NCBI GenBank assembly: GCA_029215795.1
Contig: JARDYH010000003.1
Coordinates: forward strand, 97,558,609 to 97,622,608
Direction of reading: 5' to 3'
Source of the DNA: Anniella stebbinsi
Taxonomy: Eukaryota > Chordata > Lepidosauria > Squamata > Anniellidae
Length of the DNA stretch: 64,000 nucleotides
Both the position numbers and the translations under genes were made by a program. How positions within the stretch are numbered: the stretch's first letter is position 1; each line of letters starts with the position of its first letter. The notes under the pieces are model-generated. The model was not told the DNA's origin. It was given only the letters and a program-made list of their open reading frames with translations, and did no database searches. This document shows positions 11,981 through 23,164 of the stretch, piece after piece.

Positions 11981-12081
11981 TCGCTGCCTCTCGTGCAGAG
12001 GTATTAGGCGTAAAGGCGCTTCAGGGATAGTGCGCATAATCGCCTAACCGGGCGCAAAAGCGAATCCTTGTGGAGGGGACC

Positions 12082-12135
12082 TAGGTTATCTCTGTCCAGA
12101 TAAGGGCGCAGTTGGTATATCAGCCTGGTATATTT
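12082..12135 (-). mobile_element. L2 LINE remainder
   Basis: Continuation of the L2 at 10381-11121 after the 960-bp insertion: TAGGTTATCTCTGTCCAG followed by GGGCGCAGTTGGTATATCAG, which matches the corresponding part of the L2 at about 54600-54630. It stops at the CCT repeat near 12140. Confidence 0.7.
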
Positions 12136-12142
12136 GAAAGAT

Positions 12143-12157
12143 TCCTCCTCCTCCTCC

Positions 12158-12183
<26 letters not shown>
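12143..12183. repeat. (CCT)n microsatellite
   Basis: About thirteen uninterrupted CCT units on the + strand. Confidence 0.9.
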
Positions 12184-12188
<5 letters not shown>

Positions 12189-12498
12189 ATCCCGTTTTTC
12201 AGACAATTATTGTCTCCCAAAGTGTCTCACATCAATAAATAAAGAAAAGAAGGAAAGAGGGGGATGGGCTTACAAACTAAAATGACAAGACACACAAGGG
12301 AAGAAGATTGGAAGGAAAAAAGAGGAGGGAGATCAGTTTTTCAGGGCCAAACCAAGGTGCTGAGCTATAAGAAGGCATTTAAGTGGACTTTGAGCCAAGC
12401 TGATTGCCCCCAGCTCATGGGCCAGTCTTCAACGGCAATTTAGTGTGGAGGGGGAGCGCTTTGAGGTTGTTTGTGACACATGACATTGTTGCCAATCC

Positions 12499-12818
12499 TA
12501 GGCTGACCATATGAAAAGGAGGACAGGGCTCATGTAACTTTAACAGTTGTAGAGAAAAGGGAATTTCAGCCAGTGTCATTTATATGCAATTAGTTCCTGG
12601 TGAAATTCCCTCTTCATCGCAACAGTTAAAGTTGCCGGCACTATACTAGAGTGACCAGATACAAAAGAAGGCAGGGCCCCTGCAACTTCAGCTGTTGTGA
12701 TGAAGAGGGAATTTCACCAGGAAATAATTGCATACAAATGACACCAGCTGAAATTCCCTTTTCTATACAACTGTTAAAGATACATGAACCCTGTCCTCCT
12801 TTTCATATGGTCAGCCTA
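12499..12818. mobile_element. hAT-type MITE, inverted dimer (320 bp)
   Basis: Starts TAGGCTGACCATATG and ends with its inverse, CATATGGTCAGCCTA, flanked by the 8-bp direct repeat GCCAATCC (12491-12498 and 12819-12826). An 8-bp duplication and TAGG termini fit the hAT superfamily. The interior is a near-complete palindrome: two head-to-head copies of one ~155-bp unit. The internal end GAGTGACCAGATAC (12648) is the other terminus of the unit, intact in the right half and missing from the left half. Confidence 0.75.
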
Positions 12819-12826
12819 GCCAATCC

Positions 12827-14608
12827 ACAGCAACCCCGCAGATTCCCCCAGGAAGAGGCGCAGTTTTGCAGAGTACTTTTAGTCCGTTGTTTTTCCTTAA
12901 TGCGGCTCCCATGCCGTTGAGCTACATCCTCCAGATTAAATCCAGTATGATGGGCATGGCCAGGGGTGTGTCTTTCACCTGGCTGTGACCTTGGTCAAGG
13001 AGTGGGGCTTCCCTGTTTCCCCCCCATTGTTGTGCTTTAGCTGCCTAATTAGAATCGCTAATTCTCTAAATCTCTAAATCGTTAAACCTCCAAAATTCCC
13101 AAATCATTAAATCGCTATAGTGCTTTAGCACTTTAGTTCTTTAGTGCTTTTGCGCTTTACTGCTTTGGCGATATACCATAGCTCCCGACTTGTGATATTG
13201 TTGTATGGTTCCATGTAGCAGTAGGGACATGGGAGTGTCATTTCTGTGGAGAAAGACTGGCAAACACATTTGTTGGTGGGATGTAGGGAAATTTCCAGGC
13301 AAAAGGCTCTGCTCCTTTTCTCTGGATGCCTGATACCTCTTACATTTCCTTACCCTGAGCAGGGGAAAGTGGGGGCAGTGTTGATGACGTTCATTTTGAC
13401 TGGCGGGACACCACCCAACCCACAGATTAGAGTACAGTGTGACCCATGAAAGCCGTTGGTTTGGGAGAGGTGTAGTCCTCTTTTTTCGACTTAGTATGCC
13501 GCTGATGGACCAAAGCCGATTTCAGGAAACAGCGGAGAAAAGGTGAAAGCGATTCTCAATGTGTTTCTGTGAAGATGGCCCCATGTACTTGATTGAAAAG
13601 CAACTAGTGGCACTTGTTCCTTTGGCTGATAGATGGGGCCGGAATGTTCTTTCACTTTACTTCTGCGGTCCCAGGCAAGTTCGACCTGAATATTAGTTCT
13701 AAACTAAACATTCTCGTAATCACGCCTGGCTTAGCTATGCATGATAGATTTCCTTATGTTAGTGTAAATCCACAGTGATCCAGAAGGAGTTAAACCCTTC
13801 CAACCCACTGTTTTTTCTCTCCCAGATTCCATCTCCCCACAGAGTGGGGGTGAAAAAAAAGACAAATGTTCCCATTGACTGCAATGGAGACCTTTTTTTG
13901 TAACCCCCCGCCATTGCACAGTGAGTGGATGGAATTTTGGGGAATAAAAAAGTGTGGGGGGGGATGTAAGTTTAACCTGCGCTCCCAGATCACAAATGTC
14001 CTGATCCAAATTGAGGCTATGCGCACTTAGACCAGTATAAGGTAAGCTAAATTGTGTCTCCTTACCAGAAGTTTAGTTTGGTTGTTATTTCTAGCAGGGA
14101 GGAGAAAGTGAGCTCTGTGAAATGCTTCTCTAGCTGATGGATGGGCCTGGTTGGTCTCTCCATTGGCGTGATGTTATTCCTAGGTTGCAGTCTCCCAGTG
14201 ACTCTAGGTCCCTGGCTGATGGGGACTTATGCCCTTTGTCATAAAACTTGCATATATGGGAAAATATAATGGTGTTATTGAATTTCATTAAGTAAATTTA
14301 AAAGTGGTGGCTTTTCTTCAAAACATCTCATGATGCCTTTCCATGGCTGAGTCTTCTCCTATAGACTCTGGAGCCTCTTCGGAGAATGGTTGGAATCCTC
14401 TGAGGACAGTGTTTGGGGTGCTGATCTATGACAGTCAAGAAGGTTGGAAGAGGCTCTACCAGACAGTGGCAGAGGCAGGCTCAGGACCCTGAAGCAGATC
14501 GAGGCCAACTCTTGTTGGTTTTTTGTTTTAGAAATCCTGGAGGAGCTAGGGCAAAGAGGAGACACGCTTGACCACAAGACCCCATAAAGACCCCCAGGCA
14601 GTGGAGAC
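12827..14608. other. non-coding stretch with a degenerate tandem tract
   Basis: No gene recognised. At about 13050-13170 there is an odd tract, first TCTAAATCGTTAAA-type words, then GCTTTAGCACTTTAG and GTGCTTTTGCGCTTTACTGC, like a decayed tandem array of 8-12-bp units. The remaining sequence has short open frames without motifs. Confidence 0.35.
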
Positions 14609-14611
14609 AGA

Positions 14612-14967
14612 GGCTGCCTCTACACGAGAGCTTTAAAGCTCTTTCAAGTCTCATTAAAAATTTTACCTCTACATGAGCGAAGCGCAAATCGGGAGTTGAG
14701 GCGCATTATCTATCCGATTATGCGCATTATCGAATGCGCGTTAAATAGTGAGTTTTATTTTGCTGCGGCCGTTAAAGCGCATTTTGACTATGTGAACAAG
14801 TGATTCTCTGCATTAACTACTTCTAAAGCGCATTTCAAACAACCGGTAAAGCCACCAGTTGTGTGCTCAATTACCTCCTGCGTACAGTCATTTACCATAA
14901 AGCGCTTCCGAGAAGATGCGCATAATCGGAGAACCAGGTGTCAAACCGAATTCTTGTAGAGGGGGTT
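14612..14967 (+). mobile_element. GCGC-motif TIR element, copy 3 (356 bp)
   Basis: Same length and layout as copy 1, from GGCTGCCTCTACA to TGTAGAGGGGGTT. The flanking 3-bp duplication is AGA (14609-14611 and 14968-14970). The interior has the usual GCGCATT, AAAGCGCA and TATGTGAACAAG words. No coding capacity. Confidence 0.8.
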
Positions 14968-14970
14968 AGA

Positions 14971-15371
14971 GCAATTTCCTCAGAATCCGAGGAAGAGGGC
15001 TTGGGCAGGTGGGGGTATGCAACCATTCTGCTGCCTCTTGCAATCTGCCACCTGAGACAAGTGGCTCAGAGTTGCTCATGCACCTCATAGGGATATTGTG
15101 ATGCTAAAACACTAAATAATTAATAAGAGGGTTCTTTGGCTCAGTATTTCCTCACATGTTGCTTAATACTTTGCATATTTACTTGGAGGTATATCCCACT
15201 GTGTTCAATGGGACTTACTCCCTAGTACATGCATTTAAGGTCACCCAAGGAAGTTGATTGGCTGTAGATTCAGGGCAGACAAAGGAAGTAATTAACAAAT
15301 GTGGTGCAGAACCAGTGGGATGTAGTGGTTACAGTGTCTAACTAGGTTCAAATCCCCACTCAAATGGGAAG
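14971..15371. other. non-coding stretch
   Basis: Short non-coding DNA between two GCGC-family elements. A diverged half of the CAATCCTATGCA-type palindrome (CACTGTGTTCAATGGGACT) lies near 15198-15240. Nothing else recognised. Confidence 0.35.
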
Positions 15372-15374
15372 TTA

Positions 15375-16063
15375 GGGCCCCCTCCACAAGGATTCGCTTT
15401 TGCGCCTGGTTAAGTGATTATGCGCTTCATCCCTGAAGCGCATTTACCCCTAATACCTCTGCACGAGAGGCAGGCAGGGAGAGGGGAGGGGGGAGGCAAG
15501 ACCCCCGGAGGCAGGAGCCGATCTCGGCCAGGGAGCAGCGGAGGGGGCAGCGAGAGTCCTCCGCCGGCCTTTCTCTCTGCAAAGGCAAGAAACCGGGGGT
15601 GGGGGGGCGCTCAGGGGAGCCGGGAGGAGTTGTCACTGCTGGACGGGGAGCGTCTCCTTTCCGGCGGGGCGGCGGCAGGGCAACCCCTTCGGCCATGCGA
15701 AGCTCTCCCGCGCGCGCTGGCTGCAGCCTCAGCGCTCCGCTCCATTGCCTGCCTGCGTGCCTGGCTGCTTCGCCCTCCCCCGCCAGAGGGAGGGAAGTCT
15801 GTCGAGGGACGTGGGCGGGCGAGGAAGGCAAAAGACGGAGCCAGAGGAGCCGGCTAGGGAAGTCAGGAGCCAAGCGGGAGAGCGAGCAGCAGCAGCAGCA
15901 GCACATCCCGCCGCAAAATAAAACTCGCTATTTAACGCACATTCAATAATGCGCACAATCGGAGGGATAGCGCGCCTCTACGCCCGATTTGCGCTCCCTC
16001 CTTGTAGAGGTAAATTTTTTAAAGCGCCTTGAAAGAGCTTTAAACCTCTCTTGTAGAGGCAGC
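15375..16063 (-). mobile_element. GCGC-motif TIR element, copy 4, with GC-rich cargo (~689 bp)
   Basis: Inverted relative to copies 1-3: GGGCCCCCTCCACAAGG at the left and TTGTAGAGGCAGC at the right, flanked by TTA (15372-15374 and 16064-16066; a one-base shift is possible). The arms match the family up to about 15472 on one side and from about 15908 on the other. The ~435 bp between them is GC-rich and unrelated to the cargo of copy 2. The right-arm junction falls at the same GAGAGGC word as in copy 2. Open frames of up to 159 codons in the cargo occur on both strands and are not taken as genes. Confidence 0.75.
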
Positions 16064-16224
16064 TTAACTGGTTGATCGTGGGCCGTTCACTTTCTCCTAA
16101 CCTAATCATCTTCACAGGTTGTTGTGAGAATAAAAGGAGGGCCTTGGAGAAATGACAGGATGTTGTTGTTGTTATTATTATTATTAATTATAATTTGTAT
16201 AATTCATTCACATGTTCAGAGCAC

Positions 16225-16320
16225 TGCACATAGAATCATAGAATAGTAGAGTTGGAAGAAGCCTATAAGCCCCCCTGCTCAATGCAGGAATCCCCCTTAA
16301 AACATCAACATGCACTAGTT
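16225..16320 (-). mobile_element. CR1 LINE 3' terminal fragment
   Basis: Contains ATAGAATCATAGAATAGTAG, AGTTGGAAGAAGCC and CCCCCTGCTCAATGCAGGAA. Read on the minus strand these form the CR1 3' UTR with its ATTCTATGATTCTAT terminal repeats. The fragment carries no ORF. Confidence 0.7.
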
Positions 16321-19266
16321 GTAATCCTGAGGTGAGTCAACATTATTATTCCTCATATTGCAGATGGGAAGACTGAGGCTGAGAGAAAGTGGTTTGCCTA
16401 AGTCCACGTAGTAAGTTCAAACTAGGGGCTTCCTGATTTGTAGCTCAGTTCTTAGTCACTGAATAAAGGAATTGGCTCATGGCTTAGAAAGGGATATCAG
16501 ATTCATGGAGGATAGGACTTTCAATGGCTATTAGCTATAATTTAAGAAACCTCCAGAACAACCTTCTCCAACCTGGTGCCCACCATTAGGCATGCTAGCT
16601 GGGAATTATGGAAATTGCCATCCAACACATCTAGAGGGTGCCAGGTTGGGGAAGGCTGCTCCAGAAGTTTGCTTTTAGTAAGCTATAAAGAGCTATAAAC
16701 CAGCAGTTTGAATTGTGCTCAGAAATGTAATGGAAGCCAGTGTTGTTGTTTTAAGAATGGTAAAAGGTGTTCTATATGTCCAGTCCCAGCCATGGAATAT
16801 TGTAGATTTTTTTAAAACTTCACTTCTACTTAAGTATATGATTTACTGTTTTAGTTTGTGTTCCGGGTTTCCTGCTGCTGGTATAACTATATTGTAGAAA
16901 TAGTAACATATTAAATAATAATGAGAAATCATTTTCACACACACATACATATATAATGAGCAAACATGGGTTTTGATTTAAGTAATAACCATTTTCAGCA
17001 TATCTTATGAATAATGGTGTGGCCTTCTGACTTAAGATAATATTTTCAATATAGCTAACAAATTGCCCATTCCAAGTTCATTAGAAACTAACTAAATAAT
17101 GAATTTATTTCTCACTGTTTTCAGTGTTTTCTTATTTCAAATCAAATAAGACTGGATTTTCCTTCAAATCAAATTGTCATTTCTCATTTCTCTGTATTAG
17201 GTCAGTCCTGTTTTGGAGGGGCGTAACCATCATCCAGTGACCAATCCAATCATATTAATTCTGTTGATATTTGGTGTCTTTCAGGAGCTGTAGCTTTGAC
17301 AATGTGAATGTGCAATGATGGAAACCTTTGTGGTTTGAAAATGGTAAGTTTCCACTATTCATGTTTTCAGGGAAAAGTATGACAGATGCTGCAGTCTTGC
17401 GCACATTTACATGAAAGTAAATCCCACTGAACACAATGCGAGTTACATCCAAGTAAACATGCATAGGATTGCACTAGGATCCCAAAATGTGGTACTTCGT
17501 GAAATTCTAATTGTGTTGGATCCAAGCTTTGTCATACTTCGAGTAGGCCCATTGAAATCAATGGGACCTAACCTCATCATGACATTAGAAAACTTGACAG
17601 GAAGTTGATAAAATCCAGGTATGTGTGTGTGTTTTAAAAGATGTGAAGAATACAGCTGGAATCCAGATGGGAGTGGGCATATACCTAGCACTCATACCTA
17701 ACTTTTCTTTGATTTTGTTTTTAGAGGATGCTCTCCAAAGCCTACAAAATGCTTTTTAAAATTCTAAAAAAATTCCATATAGTTGGATTTTTGAAAGGGT
17801 AACATGGGAAGAAGAGCAACAATGAAAAGCAATTTTTCCATTGAAAAGCTCAGCCACCAAATACAAAATTTATTTAAAAAATACATCTGAAAGTATGCCC
17901 CCCATCTCAGTCTGTATAATAAAATACTGCTAAATATGTAGAAAGTTGGTGTTCAATGAAAAAAAGAGCTGAGTGCAAGATTTGAAATTGTATATTTTGA
18001 TGAATGTTGGGGAAATATTTAAAAAGTAGGCAATAAATTCACTTGTACAGATCCGAAAAAAAGTCATTGTGTTATCTGTTGATGGTATTTTTTTGAAGTG
18101 AGTATGTGAATGTATCATATAATTTAATTCTGGAAAGATTTGTTAATGTCATGTGATAAATATATAACATAAGTGAATATGAACTACTGGATGGATTATC
18201 TGCCAGATACAGCATGCTTAGAGCAGCCTTCCTCAGCCTGGTTCCCTCCGATTATAGTCCAACAGAACTGGAGAGCACCAGGTTGGGGAAGGCTGGCCTA
18301 GAGGATATGAACCTCTTCATTGAATCTGCTAGGAATTACCAGTGCAAACGGTATGGGATGCTCACTCCCTCTCTCACAAATTTGGGATTGGCTAAGCAAA
18401 CTGTGGAGGATTATGAAGATGGAGGAACTGAGCTTTTAATGTTCATAGAAGAAAAGAGAGATTAAACATAATACATTTTGTGAATAAGTGCAAATTATTT
18501 TGGGGCAAATGGTATAATTTATACATGGTACATCCAGTCATGAATAATGTATTAACTTTATACACATTCTTTGCGTGGGAAATAATCATGAAAGGGATGT
18601 ACATTTGTGATACCTGTTTTGTGGATTCAACAAAGCATTTTCAGTTACAACTGTTACAACATTCCTCTGGATAATTCATGGTTTTATGAATGCCATTGAA
18701 CCATAGGATAAAACAGACCTTATACTAATTTTTTGGAACACATGCTTGTAATTTCTTCACGCACAGGCATGCAGTCAGTTTGAGCAATAATATAAACATT
18801 CAGTAATACACCAAGGCTACTAGGGACGTAAAATTAAAAAGTTGTGTTTGCAAAACATTAAAACATGGCCTGTAATTTCTAAGCAGTAATGCATTGTTCG
18901 GTAGATTTTTGATTAAAAGTCCTAACTGTTGGAACATGTTGTACCATGTGTTCTTTTACAAGTTTGTTTCCCTCCTTGCTCAACTATATGCAAAACATAT
19001 TTTCATCAAATTGCTGAGTTTGGAGAGATTTGAGCATTTATCTTCCTCTCCTAAACCTTTATTTTTTTATCTGATATTATGTAAAGCATATCTCAAGCAG
19101 ATTAACTATCAAACACTTATACTGCATTTCCTCAGTCTGCTTTCAGGTTTTCAGAAGGGGAGTTTGTGCATGATGTGGTAAGGAGAGAACATGGATGTTT
19201 TTAGCCAATATAGGAAGATAATGGAGAGGATTCCCTGAAAAATCAGCATCACTGCATAGAGCAAGC
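16321..19266. other. 5' flank or intron before the first MPPED1 coding exon
   Basis: No coding exon found. Foldback repeats lie at 16556-16672 and 18217-18300 (both with CCAGGTTGGGGAAGGCTG), and two copies of the CAATCCTATGCA-type palindrome at about 17390-17580. The frame of the next exon stays open upstream only to a stop at 19219-19221, so an upstream splice acceptor must be close to 19222-19266 if the exon is internal; TTTTTAG near 19205 is a weak candidate. Confidence 0.4.
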
Positions 19267-19418
19267 ATGGCTTTTGCCCAATCGCACATTATGACAGCTA
19301 GAAGGCATCAACACAGTAGACTCATAATTGAAGTTGATGAGTACAGCTCAAACCCGACACAGGCATTCACGTTCTACAACATTAACCAGGGACGCTTCCA
19401 GCCCCCACATGTGCAAAT
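19267..19418 (+). CDS. MPPED1, first conserved coding exon
   Basis: Translation from the ATG at 19267 begins MAFAQSHIMTARRHQHSRL and continues through VDEYSSNPTQAFTFYNINQ to QPPHVQ, the N-terminal region of vertebrate MPPED1; the RRHQHSRLIIEV stretch separates it from its paralogue MPPED2. The exon ends at a strong donor (GTAAGT at 19419) after two bases of a codon, and the missing G is supplied by the exon at 46181. MPPED1 is a brain-enriched member of the metallophosphoesterase-domain proteins, with a DTHSR-type metal-binding core in the next exon. The frame is open for another 15 codons upstream without an ATG in frame, so a longer start from an upstream exon is possible. Confidence 0.9.
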
Positions 19419-19689
19419 GTAAGTATTATAGTTCTGTTATTGCTGTAGCACAGACTTCTGAATGGTTATTGCTGTGTCAATGCGGTGTTTGATGGGCCAG
19501 TCAAAAATGGGAATCTAGGGAATAATATTTGGGTGAAACGTATTTTTATTAATGGATGCAAGTGGTAACGCACTTTGATGTTGCATCTTATTAGTTAGTA
19601 AATAGCAACAGGCAACTGCTGAAGTTTTTAGAATGGGTGGAATTGTACCATTAATCGGTAACCACCACACATCCCTATATGAATAGTTC

Positions 19690-19803
19690 TTTTATTGTAT
19701 ATTGTGTTTTATATTGTTGGTATCGATGTTGTTCCCCGCCTCGATCTGGAGGGAGAAGTGGGTAAGAAATAATAATAATAATTTAAAATTATTATTATTA
19801 TTT
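19690..19803 (+). mobile_element. L2 LINE 3' tail fragment
   Basis: Contains the conserved L2 3' end GTTCCCCGCCTCGATCTGGA followed by AATAATAATAAT. The same end occurs at 40390 (+) and 53950 (-). Only the 3' UTR is left; the following ATTATTATTATT suggests a tail expansion or an abutting inverted tail. Confidence 0.65.
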
Positions 19804-20284
19804 AATATAAAGCCTGTTTTAGAACAAAACAATTCCCATTGTTTGGCTAGAGATTCAAGACATCTACACTTACAAAAGAATGGCAGCAACTAATGAAATA
19901 GTGTGGGCACCCAACTGACAGATCCTAGTTTAAATACTGACAGTAAGGTACATGATGCTTAAAGCGTAATTAAATTAACATGCTTGTTGTTAACTTTTTG
20001 TGCATATTAAAACATCTGTAAAGTTAATTGCTCTGAAGGGTTATATTCTTTTAATGTAACATGATCATAAATGCAAAATGGAAACAGATAATAAAATTGA
20101 GAGCCAGAAGGGAAAGAAGAAAATATTTAGCCATAACAACCAAATGAAGTATAAAAACTTGCTGTAAAAAAAATTGGTAAGTAAATGAAACATGTACAAT
20201 ATACATTTTCTCTTTAGGTTTGTTTTGCTAACTTCACCAGAAGCGGAGTAGTGTTTAGCTTATCTTGTCTGATTGTATATGGCA

Positions 20285-20425
20285 GGTGCAGGCTATTTGT
20301 GGCCCTTCAGGTGTGTTGGCCTGTAGCTCCCATCAGCCTTAGCCAGCATAGCCACTGGTGAGGGTTGATGGACGTTGTAGGCCAAAACATCTGGAGAGCC
20401 ACAAGTTGTTCATCACTGGTAGAGG
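20285..20425. repeat. foldback interspersed repeat
   Basis: A palindromic repeat: GTAGCTCCCATCAGCCTTAG is answered by TTGATGGACGTTGTAGGCC, and the ends TGTGGCCCTTCAGGTGT and ACATCTGGAGAGCCACA are inverted copies. Related copies lie at 8378, 16556, 18217 and 42640. It fits a non-autonomous DNA transposon; superfamily not determined. Confidence 0.55.
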
Positions 20426-21779
20426 GCATGCTTTCCCATAACCATTCCATGTGTAATGTGCGTGCTTGACATGCAAACTGCAGCCATTGTGGACTTACAG
20501 TTAACTGGGGTTTAAGGGTCAGCATTGAACCATGGGATTTTGTGCAGTCTTCTCCCTGCTCCTTCTCTTCAACCTTCCCTCCCTATCTTGGTTTGGGGTT
20601 CCATTTAGTTGTCACCAATTTGGACCTGAAAAAGCCTAGGGATGTTTGTAAAGTCATGTTGAAAACCCTTATGAAAATAGTTCTCAGAATTAATTTAGGA
20701 ACACACCTAAACTCCTTTTAATTTAGTTTGGTGACAGTTGCACATATGAGCCAATCTCATAAGGAAGTGGGGAATGACTGTGCATGTAGTCTCAATATCT
20801 GCACCTGCTTCCCAAACCTTATTTAATCGTACACGAGATCCTCTCAATTAGAAAAGTGACTGGATTTATTTGGGCACAGAAGACCATGAGAATCATATAT
20901 AATGTGTGCAAACAATGTTTTATTATAACTGTGTGATGGGGTAAGCAGTCCCCATCCTAGACTAATCAGGGAAGGATTAAACATCCTTTTAAATCCATTC
21001 ATTTGCTACAGTTAGATCAGAATTTGGTGAGTTGTGGCAGATGGTATACTTCATTCCAGGATATCACCAAATGGCAACAGGGAAGAATAGCTATACTGGG
21101 GGAAGAAAGGCAACGTTCAACAGACATTACAGTGATAAAGGGTTGAATGAATGCCATATGATAGTTAAAATACAGCATCACTTTAGCTGGGGAGGTGTAG
21201 TATCTAAGAATGTGAATTGTGAGGGAGGAAATCCCCAGTTGAGTCCTGCTTAATCCAAGCTAGGTGGGTGGCCATGTGTAAACCAGTCTGAGCCCCACAT
21301 CTGCAACATGGGGTAATAGTTTAGAGTTAAACTGAAATCCTTCATATTAACTGTTGCATTCACAGGTGATATAAATAGAAGGCCATTTTGGCAAGTGTGT
21401 GGGGGAGTGAAACTGGAATGTAAAGCACACTTTAGATGGTGGCAGCAGTTCCTTGCCGCCATTTCCCTCCCCAGAAGATCCTCAGCACGACACTCAGTCA
21501 TGATGCTGTGTTGCACGAAAGAACCTCGTAGCGTGAATAGGGGAGGGGATAGAATGCCAGCTGCCAGCTGGGAACTACTGAAAGGAGCTCTTCCGCTGCC
21601 ACCACAAAACACAGCTGGGGATGGCAAAGTAAGACAAAAGGAGGTTTGTAGTTTCAGCCCCAAATTGCCCCAAAGTGAGCCCAAACCTTCTCTCCAGAGA
21701 ACTTTCAGCCCACACTTCTATCTGACCTAACTTACAAGTTCTGCTGTAAGGATTACTAAGATAATAATAACAATAATAA

Positions 21780-22023
21780 TACCGTATTTCTTCGATTCTA
21801 AGACGCCATCGATTATAAGACACGCCTTAATTTCAGTACCACCAATAGAAAAAAGCTTTGATTCTAAGAATAAAAATAAAATAAAACCTTTGCCATGTAT
21901 AAAGCGTGGGAAAATTCTAAAACTGTGATTCTAAGATGCCATCGATTCTAAGACGCACCCCATTTTTAGAGACGTTCATATGTGGGGGGGGGAAGTGTGT
22001 CTTAGAATCAAAGAAATATGGTA
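21780..22023. mobile_element. TA-flanked MITE
   Basis: Begins ACCGTATTTCTTCGATTCTA and ends with the inverse, TTAGAATCAAAGAAATATGG, preceded and followed by TA. The GATTCTAAGACGC motif repeats internally in both orientations. A TA duplication and such termini fit a mariner/pogo-type non-autonomous element. Confidence 0.65.
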
Positions 22024-22434
22024 ATAGTTTATTAGTTACTTATGTATGCTGCCCTTCTCTGTGTAGACCTAGCTAGTTGAAGTGTAAACACAAACATGTA
22101 GGGTAGTTTCAGTTTGGGCTCAGTGTTGGTGGGGAAATGTAGTTGTGAGGCCCTGGAAGTCAAATTTAGTTTGCAAGGTAGCAGATTGAATTCCAGGACC
22201 ACCAATCAATCTTTCTCTGAAATGCTTCCTGTTCCATGCAGCTAGATAGGCAAAGCTGAGGAGTCTCAAGATGTGGATGAGACAGTGGTGTAGGGAGGAG
22301 GGGTTCAGATTTCTATGCACTGAGGAGCATTTTGGGACAAGTCAGGCAATACAAAAGGGACAGCTCCACTCGAATCAGAATGGAACCAGACTGCTGGCAC
22401 TCAAAAAGGGTGACAAACTGAACTGTAGGGTTCA

Positions 22435-23164
22435 GACAAACTGAGGCTTGAGAGACATAGCAGAAGATGAACATGCCAAAGACATCTGGGGAAGGACACC
22501 CTGTATAGGTCCTAGAAGCTTCAGAGCAAAGATAGAACAGTTGTAGTGCCTGGTTTTAGAGGAGAACTTAGATATTGTGAGCATAACAGAAACCTGGTAG
22601 AATGGAGAGAACTGTTTTGGATAAGGTCATTTCTGGATATAAACTGTATAAGAAGGAAAGGGAAAGGCATACTAGAGGAGGTGTTGCTCTGTGCATCAAA
22701 TAGGGCCTAGTGTTAAGCAGACTAGAAAACCTAGACTCCTCCAGAAAGAGCTGTGGGTAACAATATTCGGTTCCAAAAGTAATTTTGGAAGTACTAGGGA
22801 CATGCCTTCATTCCCCAAGCCAGAATGTTCAGGGTGATCTTGAGATGGAAAATGAAATCAGGGAGGCAGCCAAACGAGGAAATGTTGTAACCATCGGTGA
22901 CTTCAATTACCCCCTCTCCCCATATAGACTAGATGAATGCACGTTCCAGTCATGACAAACAGGTTAAATTTCTCGATGTTCTAAATGACTGTGCTCTAGA
23001 ACAGCTGTTCATGAAACCAACAAGAGGGGAGACAACTTGGATTTAATCCTAAATGGTGCCACCCACAACCTAGTGTTGTTGAACCAATTGGAAATGGTGA
23101 CCACAGTGCTCTCAGATCTAATATAAATTTAAGTGCAAAATTGCCAAGAAGTCCAACGTAGTTT
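22435..23164 (+). mobile_element. CR1 LINE, segment 1 of 4 (endonuclease region)
   Basis: Start of a + strand CR1 now in four pieces. Translation in broken frames gives the APE-like endonuclease: an ITETW-like word near 22585 and VTIGDFNYPLSPYRLD near 22893-22940, followed by ERLFMKPTRG-like sequence. It ends at 23164, within the 12-bp duplication CCAACGTAGTTT created by the Vingi-like LINE, and resumes at 28757. Many stops and shifts show it is old. Confidence 0.8.

Larger units (their letters stand above)
11122..12081 (+). mobile_element. GCGC-motif TIR element, copy 2, with GC-rich cargo (960 bp)
   Basis: The termini match copy 1 (GGCTGCCTCTACA at the left, TGTGGAGGGGACC at the right) and are flanked by TAG on both sides. 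The left arm runs to about 11348 and the right arm starts near 11984. Between them the usual central 100 bp is replaced by about 635 bp of GC- and CpG-rich DNA containing two large hairpins. The left 55-bp end is present twice in tandem (11122-11177 and about 11178-11236). Open frames in the cargo on both strands are by-products of base composition. It interrupts an L2, giving a clean insertion site. Confidence 0.8.

Noticed and set aside
11154..12047. Several overlapping open frames of 70-141 codons on both strands as genes
   Set aside because: They lie in the GC-rich cargo of a transposon, occur in almost every frame, and encode low-complexity Ser/Arg/Gly/Pro-rich protein; GC-rich DNA has few stops.
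15414..15956. Open frames up to 159 codons as an exon or CpG-island gene
   Set aside because: Same reasoning as for the other cargo: overlapping frames on both strands, flanked by transposon arms, no domain.
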